Shown in pieces: positions 5,911-9,379 of a stretch of DNA of 9,379 bases. Below the pieces are notes generated by a model. That model did not search any database, was not told where the DNA came from, and worked only from the letters and a program-made list of their open reading frames with translations. Each line of letters starts with the position of its first letter. Within the stretch, counting starts at the first letter, position 1. Made by a program: the position numbers and the translations under genes. The stretch spans positions 1-9,379 of the forward strand of contig JBHENW010000202.1 of assembly GCA_046261875.1 (NCBI GenBank), given 5' to 3'. This stretch comes from JBHENW01 sp046261875. GTDB taxonomy: Bacteria > Acidobacteriota > Thermoanaerobaculia > UBA5066 > Gp7-AA6.

Positions 5911-6474
5911 TTGGCACCCAGACTCAAAGAACAGTACACGCGCGACGTCGTGCCGTCGCTCCGCAAGGAGCTCGCGATCGACAACACGATGGCCGTGCCC
6001 CGGCTCGAGAAGATCATCCTCAACATGGGGCTGGGAGAAGCCGTCGCGAACCCGAAAATCCTCGAAGGGGCGGTAGAGGAGCTCTCCGCGATCGCCGGAC
6101 AACGCGCCGTCGTGACGAAGGCCAAGAAGTCGATCGCGACCTACAAGCTGCGCACGGGCATGCCGATCGGGGCGCGGGTGACCCTCCGCGGCGAGCGGAT
6201 GTGGGATTTTCTCGACCGGTTGATCAACATCGCGCTGCCGCGCGTCCGCGACTTCCGCGGGGTCTCGACGAAGGCGTTCGACGGGCGCGGCAATTACACG
6301 CTGGGCATCCGGGACCATTTCATCTTTCCGGAGATCGATTACGCGAGGACGGACAAGTCGAAGGGATTGAACGTGACGATCGTCACGACGGCGGGCCGGG
6401 ACGACCGCGCGCGGACGCTCCTGCGCGGCCTGGGGATGCCGTTCGCGCAACCACAAGCACGGGAAGGACGATAG
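5911..6474 (+). CDS. rplE: 50S ribosomal protein L5
   Basis: L5 binds 5S rRNA with L18 and forms the central protuberance and a bridge to the 30S head. The 187-residue product carries the signature LEKIILNMGLGEAV at residues 32-45 and KAKKSIATYKLRTGMPIGARVTLRG in the 70-94 region. Further on are the FLDRLINIALPRVRDFRG segment, FDGRGNYTLGIRDHFIFPEI and the C-terminal NVTIVTTA strand. It starts at TTG 5911 with GGAGAG 7 bases upstream; TTG is the only such start in the window. It follows rplX by 43 bases, the longest gap seen, and precedes rpsN by 10. The length equals or slightly exceeds the usual 179-187. Confidence 0.97.
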   Translation: MAPRLKEQYTRDVVPSLRKELAIDNTMAVPRLEKIILNMGLGEAVANPKILEGAVEELSAIAGQRAVVTKAKKSIATYKLRTGMPIGARVTLRGERMWDFLDRLINIALPRVRDFRGVSTKAFDGRGNYTLGIRDHFIFPEIDYARTDKSKGLNVTIVTTAGRDDRARTLLRGLGMPFAQPQAREGR

Positions 6475-6484
6475 GACAACAACT

Positions 6485-6670
6485 ATGGCCAGAAGGGCAA
6501 TGCGGATCAAAGCGGCTCGCAAGCCGAAATTCATGACGCGCACGGTGCGGCGCTGTCGGGTCTGCGGGCGCGCGCGCAGCGTGCTGCGCAAGTTCGGCCT
6601 GTGCCGGATCTGTTTCCGGCAGAACGCCAGCGCGGGATACATACCCGGCGTCGTGAAGGCCTCCTGGTGA
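6485..6670 (+). CDS. rpsN: 30S ribosomal protein S14, zinc-binding type Z
   Basis: S14 is a late-assembling head protein of the 30S subunit. This copy is the short, 61-residue type Z form. Cysteines at 24, 27, 40 and 43 form two CxxC knuckles (CRVC and CRIC) that bind one zinc ion in this family. The RKFGLCRICFRQ and IPGVVKASW segments are characteristic. The long zinc-free form, about 100 residues, is typical of Gammaproteobacteria; the type Z form here fits many other bacterial phyla. AGGA at 6473-6476, overlapping the rplE stop and 8 bases upstream, is the ribosome-binding site. Whether the genome has a zinc-independent paralogue for zinc starvation cannot be seen here. Confidence 0.97.
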   Translation: MARRAMRIKAARKPKFMTRTVRRCRVCGRARSVLRKFGLCRICFRQNASAGYIPGVVKASW

Positions 6671-6675
6671 AGACC

Positions 6676-7089
6676 ATGAAGCCGATGACCACCAAGATCG
6701 ACGATCCGATCAGCGACCTGCTGACGCGCCTGCGCAACGCCATGCGCGCGGGGCACGAGCGCGTGGACGTTCCGGCCTCCCGCCTCAAAGCGGACCTCCT
6801 CAAGGTCCTCGAAGCGGAGGGTTACATCGCGGCGTTCCGCAAGGCCGAAGAGAAGGGCCGGCCGGTCCTCCGGGTGCAGCTGAAGTACGACGGCGAAGGC
6901 GAGCCGATCGTCGCCGGCCTCGAGCGGGTTTCCCGGCCGGGCCGCCGCGTGTACGCCCGCTCCCGCGAGATCCCGGAGGTGCTGGGAGGCCTCGGAATTT
7001 CGATCGTTTCCACATCCCGGGGGATCGTGACGGGCCGGGAGGCGCGCGAGTCGCGCCTGGGCGGCGAGATCCTCTGCAACGTCTGGTAG
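6676..7089 (+). CDS. rpsH: 30S ribosomal protein S8
   Basis: S8 is a primary binder of helix 21 of 16S rRNA and, in E. coli, the translational repressor of the spc operon. From the ATG at 6676 the product is 137 residues. It shows DDPISDLLTRLRNAM near residues 9-23, the EGYIAAFRK strand, LKYDGEGEPIVAGLERVSRPGRRVY in the middle, and the C-terminal signature STSRGIVTGREAR around residues 112-124 ending in GGEILCNVW. The start is uncertain. GTG at 6667, overlapping the rpsN stop, has GAAGG 7 bases upstream; ATG at 6685 gives a length nearest to other S8 proteins. All three are in frame, and the core is unaffected. The region upstream of 6667 belongs to rpsN. Confidence 0.95.
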   Translation: MKPMTTKIDDPISDLLTRLRNAMRAGHERVDVPASRLKADLLKVLEAEGYIAAFRKAEEKGRPVLRVQLKYDGEGEPIVAGLERVSRPGRRVYARSREIPEVLGGLGISIVSTSRGIVTGREARESRLGGEILCNVW

Positions 7090-7094
7090 GAGAG
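7088..7094 (+). promoter_or_regulatory. Ribosome-binding site of rplF beside a decoy ATG
   Basis: AGGAGAG overlaps the rpsH stop. The GTG of rplF (7102) lies 9 bases after AGGAG, and an out-of-frame ATG (7097) lies 4 bases after it. The GTG is the only start that gives the universal MSRIGR N-terminus of L6, so it decides the call. The ATG opens only a five-codon frame. Confidence 0.65.
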
Positions 7095-7101
7095 AGATGC
7101 C

Positions 7102-7644
7102 GTGTCGCGCATAGGACGCATGCCGATCCCGATTCCTCAGGGGGTCGAGATCCATTCGGAGGGGCAGACGGTCCGGGTGAAGGGCCCCAAGGGGGAGCTC
7201 AGCAACCGGGTGCCGGCGGGCCTGACGGTGACCGTCGAGCAGCAGGAGGTGCGCATCGCGCGCGCCAATGACGAGCCGCAGCAGCGCTCCTCGCACGGCC
7301 TGCTGCGCAGCCTCGTGGCCAATTCGGTCCAGGGCGTCACCAAGGGCTTCACGCGGGACCTGGAGATCGTCGGCGTCGGCTACAAGGCGGAGATCAAGGG
7401 CAAGACGATCGTCTTCAACCTGGGCTACTCGCACCCCATCCAGTTCCCGATCCCCGACGGGATCCAGGTGGCGCTGGACGCGAAGGCCGGCAAGCTCTCG
7501 GTGTCGGGAGCGGACCGGCAGAAGGTCGGACAGACAGCCGCGGAAATCCGGAAGCTCCGCGTACCCGATCCCTACAAGGCGAAGGGGATCAAGTACGCAG
7601 ACGAAGTCATCCGGCGCAAGGTCGGGAAAGCGGGCGGTAAGTAG
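7102..7644 (+). CDS. rplF: 50S ribosomal protein L6
   Basis: L6 sits near the GTPase-associated region and the sarcin-ricin loop of the large subunit. The 180-residue protein starts MSRIGRMPIPIPQGVEI and contains two tandem L6 domains, about residues 11-82 and 90-164. The first has VRVKGPKGELSNRVP; the second has LEIVGVGYKAEIKGKTIVF, NLGYSHPIQFPIPDG and the signature PDPYKAKGIKYADE. The usual Gly in PYKGKGIRY is Ala160 here, a mild variant. A short basic tail closes the protein. The start is GTG at 7102, with AGGAGAG at 7088-7094. The gene follows rpsH by 12 bases and is one base from rplR. Confidence 0.98.
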   Translation: MSRIGRMPIPIPQGVEIHSEGQTVRVKGPKGELSNRVPAGLTVTVEQQEVRIARANDEPQQRSSHGLLRSLVANSVQGVTKGFTRDLEIVGVGYKAEIKGKTIVFNLGYSHPIQFPIPDGIQVALDAKAGKLSVSGADRQKVGQTAAEIRKLRVPDPYKAKGIKYADEVIRRKVGKAGGK

Positions 7645-7645
7645 C

Positions 7646-8014
7646 ATGCGGACTTCCGAGGCGAGAACCGAGTCGCGTCGCAAGGTGCGGGTGCGCATCC
7701 GCCACAAGGTGCGGGGCACCGGCGGCCGCCCGCGCCTTTCCGTGTTCAAGAGCGGTAAGCACATCTACGCCCAGGTCGTGGACGACGAGAGCGGCAAGAC
7801 GCTGGCGCACGCCTCCTCGCTCGACGCGGACCTGCGCGGGGGGGACAAGACCGGGGCGAACCTGGACACCGCGGGCCGGGTCGGCGCGCTCGTGGCCGAG
7901 CGGGCGAAGAAGAGCGGTGTCGCGCGCGTCGTCTTCGATCGCGGCGGTTACATCTACCACGGCAAGGTCAAAGCGCTCGCCGACGCGGCGCGGCAGGCCG
8001 GACTGGAGTTTTAG
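7646..8014 (+). CDS. rplR: 50S ribosomal protein L18
   Basis: L18 binds 5S rRNA together with L5 and anchors it to the large subunit. The product is 122 residues from the ATG at 7646, one base after the rplF stop. An Arg/Lys-rich N-terminus (RRKVRVRIRHKVRGTGGRPR) is followed by LSVFKSGKHIYAQVVDD, an acidic-polar stretch, VGALVAERAKKSGV and the terminal VVFDRGGYIYHGKVKALADA segment that is diagnostic for L18. The frame stays open far upstream, but that sequence is out-of-frame rplF and not L18-like. No strong Shine-Dalgarno sequence is present, so initiation is probably coupled to termination of rplF. Confidence 0.97.
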   Translation: MRTSEARTESRRKVRVRIRHKVRGTGGRPRLSVFKSGKHIYAQVVDDESGKTLAHASSLDADLRGGDKTGANLDTAGRVGALVAERAKKSGVARVVFDRGGYIYHGKVKALADAARQAGLEF

Positions 8015-8017
8015 AGC

Positions 8018-8593
8018 ATGAGCAGCAATCGGGGAGGCCCGCGGCCGCCGCGCGAGCGGGAGAAGGAGCGCGACGCCCAGGGGCGCGAGCTCATCGACCG
8101 CGTCGTCCACATCAACCGCGTCACGAAGGTCGTCAAGGGGGGCAAGAACTTCTCCTTCTCGGCCCTCGTCGTCGTCGGCGACGGTCAGGGGCGGGTCGGC
8201 TACGGGTCCGGCAAGGCGAAGGAAGTTCCCATGGCCATCAAGAAGGGAATCGAGATGGCCAAGAAGAACATGCAGCAGATCTCACTGAAGGGGACGACCA
8301 TCCCGCACGCGGTCCTCGGACGCTACGGTGCGGGGCGCGTCCTCCTGAAGCCGGCCGCGGCCGGAACCGGCGTCATCGCCGGCGGACCCGTGCGCGCCGT
8401 GCTCGAGTCGGTGGGAATCCAGGACATCCTGACCAAGTCGCTGCGCACGACCAACCCGCACAACGTCATCAAGGCGACCTTCGATGGGCTGACCCGCCTG
8501 AAGAACGCTGACGAGATGCGGCGCCGGCGCGGCATGACGGCGGGGGCGGCTGCCGAAACGGCCTCCCTGGAGCCGGCCGGAGCCGGCGCATGA
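8018..8593 (+). CDS. rpsE: 30S ribosomal protein S5
   Basis: S5 lies at the mRNA entry side of the 30S subunit, helps fidelity and mRNA unwinding, and is the classic site of spectinomycin-resistance mutations. The 191-residue protein has a basic N-terminus and a double-stranded RNA-binding-like domain at about 25-88 (RVVHINRVTKVVKGGKNFSF, GDGQGRVGYGSGKAKEVP). A second alpha/beta domain covers about 105-160 (GAGRVLLKPAAAGTGVIAGG, VGIQDILTKSLRTTNPHNVI). The C-terminal 20 or so residues after MRRRRG are Ala/Gly/Glu-rich, somewhat longer than usual. GGAG at 8005-8008, 9 bases before the ATG, serves as Shine-Dalgarno sequence. It begins 3 bases after rplR and overlaps rpmD by ATGA. Confidence 0.98.
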   Translation: MSSNRGGPRPPREREKERDAQGRELIDRVVHINRVTKVVKGGKNFSFSALVVVGDGQGRVGYGSGKAKEVPMAIKKGIEMAKKNMQQISLKGTTIPHAVLGRYGAGRVLLKPAAAGTGVIAGGPVRAVLESVGIQDILTKSLRTTNPHNVIKATFDGLTRLKNADEMRRRRGMTAGAAAETASLEPAGAGA

Positions 8594-8844
8594 AGAACCC
8601 GGCGGAGCCCGTGGCCCGGCGGAAGACGAAACGGGCGGGCGAGAGCGGACCGGAGCCCGGAAAGCTCACGATCCGGCTCGTGCGGAGCGGAATCTGCACC
8701 CCGAAGGACCAGAAAGCGACGCTCCAGGCGCTCGGGTTCAGGCGGCGGGAGCAGGAAGTGGTCCGGGCGGATGATCCCGCGGTCCGCGGCATGATCCGGA
8801 AGGTCCGGCACCTGGTCGAGGTGGAGACCGGCTCGGAGCGCTGA
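8590..8844 (+). CDS. rpmD: 50S ribosomal protein L30 with N-terminal extension
   Basis: L30 is a small bacterial-archaeal ferredoxin-like protein of the large subunit. The core begins near residue 25 with KLTIRLVRSGICTPKDQKAT, continues LQALGFRRREQEV, and closes with the conserved DDPAVRGMIRKVRHLVEVE. The full product is 84 residues, about 24 longer than the usual 60. The extra N-terminal part is basic and Pro/Glu-containing (MKNPAEPVARRKTKRAGES). The ATG overlaps the rpsE stop as ATGA (8590-8593), with GGAG at 8579-8582 seven bases upstream, so this start is well supported. No ATG, GTG or TTG lies directly before the core except a GTG at about 8611, which would still leave an extension. Confidence 0.95.
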   Translation: MKNPAEPVARRKTKRAGESGPEPGKLTIRLVRSGICTPKDQKATLQALGFRRREQEVVRADDPAVRGMIRKVRHLVEVETGSER

Positions 8845-8851
8845 TCCGCTC

Positions 8852-8858
8852 GAGGAAG
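8852..8858 (+). promoter_or_regulatory. Ribosome-binding site fixing the rplO start
   Basis: GAGGAAG sits in the 18-base rpmD-rplO gap, with GAGGA ending 6 bases before the ATG at 8863. It is among the clearest sites in the window and supports translation of the long N-terminal extension of L15, for which no nearer start codon exists. Confidence 0.75.
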
Positions 8859-8862
8859 ACAT

Positions 8863-9379
8863 ATGGTGGAAAAGAAGAAAGACAAGAAGCCGTCCGCTCC
8901 GCGGGCCTCCAGCGGCGCGTCGGGCAAAGGGCGCGCGTCCAAGCGCGCCCCCGCCGCGGAAGCGGCGCCCGCGGCGGCCGAAGCGAAGCCTTCCCGGACC
9001 CGGCGCGGCGCCGCGGCGGCGGGGAAGAGCCGGTCTCCCGAAAGGGCTGCCTCCGCGGCGCGCACCGAGCCGCGACGGCCCGCGGCTTCCGGCGTCCATG
9101 ATCTGCGACCCGCGCCGGGCGCGACGCACGCGCGCAAGCGCGTGGGGCGCGGGCCCGGATCGGGGCACGGCAAGACGGCCGGCCGCGGTCACAAGGGGCA
9201 GAGGTCCCGCAGCGGCTACCGGCACCTCCGCGGTTTCGAGGGCGGCCAGATGCCCTTGCACCGCCGCGTCCCCAAGCGGGGCTTCACGAACATCTTCCGC
9301 ATCGAGTACGACGTCGTGAACCTGCGCGATCTCGACCGCTTCGAGGCGGGGGCGAACGTCACCCCGGATGCCCTGCGCG
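8863..9379 (+). CDS. rplO: 50S ribosomal protein L15, 3' truncated by window, long N-terminal extension
   Basis: L15 is a late-assembly protein of the large subunit. The frame is open from the ATG at 8863 to the right edge, giving 172 residues; the C-terminal half lies outside the window. The recognisable L15 core starts at His79 with HDLRPAPGATHARKRVGRG, then GSGHGKTAGRGHKGQRSRSG (99-118) and FEGGQMPLHRRVPKRGF (125-141), all highly conserved. Before it are 78 residues of low-complexity sequence: about 23 Ala and 20 Lys/Arg with 6 acidic residues, starting MVEKKKDKKPSAPRASS. Apart from a GTG as second codon, there is no in-frame ATG, GTG or TTG before the core, and GAGGAAG supports the start. 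The extension therefore appears real. secY would be the next expected gene. Confidence 0.95.
   Translation, partial: MVEKKKDKKPSAPRASSGASGKGRASKRAPAAEAAPAAAEAKPSRTRRGAAAAGKSRSPERAASAARTEPRRPAASGVHDLRPAPGATHARKRVGRGPGSGHGKTAGRGHKGQRSRSGYRHLRGFEGGQMPLHRRVPKRGFTNIFRIEYDVVNLRDLDRFEAGANVTPDALR

Noticed and set aside
6601..6666. Upstream extension of S8 into rpsN
   Set aside because: The extra residues come from out-of-frame rpsN and have no counterpart in S8 proteins.
7268..7645. Upstream in-frame extension of L18 by 126 codons
   Set aside because: The sequence is out-of-frame rplF (Arg/Ser-rich) and does not resemble L18; the ATG at 7646 gives the normal family length.
5674..7764. A 696-codon open frame on the - strand, opposite rplX to rplR
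   Set aside because: It lies antisense to seven well-recognised ribosomal protein genes. Very GC-rich coding DNA is depleted of stop codons on the opposite strand, and the translation is Arg/Asp/Leu/Ala-rich low-complexity sequence with no recognisable domain.
1..9379. A hidden defence system, mobile element, CRISPR array or novel cassette
   Set aside because: The genes form an unbroken canonical S10-spc order with gaps of at most 43 bases; there is no room for other genes, and no inverted terminal repeats, direct-repeat arrays or integrase-like sequences are visible.

Overview
The window is a continuous stretch of the bacterial S10 and spc ribosomal-protein gene clusters, all on the + strand: rpsJ (5' end at the window edge), rplC, rplD, rplW, rplB, rpsS, rplV, rpsC, rplP, rpmC, rpsQ, rplN, rplX, rplE, rpsN, rpsH, rplF, rplR, rpsE, rpmD and the first part of rplO (cut by the right edge). 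This is the canonical bacterial order with no insertion, loss or rearrangement. The DNA is very GC-rich (roughly two thirds by eye), with strong G/C preference at third codon positions. Every gene keeps the conserved core of its family. The host is a high-GC bacterium. The zinc-type S14, the DHPMGGGEG version of the L2 signature, the KGSAQK version of the L22 N-terminus and the PAPMGRAYR hairpin of L22 point away from Gammaproteobacteria and Actinobacteria. They fit an Acidobacteriota-like or other deep high-GC lineage, but this placement is a weak guess.

Layout: positions 1-5125 hold the S10 cluster (S10, L3, L4, L23, L2, S19, L22, S3, L16, L29, S17). Positions 5144-9379 hold the spc cluster (L14, L24, L5, S14, S8, L6, L18, S5, L30, L15). 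Packing is extremely tight. Three gene pairs overlap by 4 bases (rplP/rpmC, rpmC/rpsQ, rpsE/rpmD). All other gaps are 1-43 bases, and the longest (5868-5910) lies between rplX and rplE. No stretch longer than 43 bases lacks a gene. I see no promoter, rho-independent terminator, tRNA, rRNA, repeat array, CRISPR or mobile element. The rpsQ-rplN junction, where E. coli starts a separate spc transcript, is only 18 bases here, so both clusters are probably read as one transcription unit, with translational coupling between genes.

Together the products build the two ribosomal subunits: the peptidyl-transferase surroundings (L2, L3, L4, L16), the exit tunnel and its rim (L4, L22, L23, L24, L29), the 5S rRNA site (L5, L18), the mRNA entry, decoding and head regions (S3, S5, S10, S14, S19) and the platform and body (S8, S17). 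S10 also acts in transcription antitermination as NusE.

I find no undescribed system. The unusual points are modest: a 76-78 residue Ala/Lys/Arg-rich N-terminal extension on L15 with no alternative in-frame start before the core, a 30-residue Ala/Pro tail on S19, a 24-residue N-terminal extension on L30, an imperfect hairpin over the rplX stop codon where E. coli has its S8 operator region, and a five-codon ORF overlapping the GTG start of rplF.
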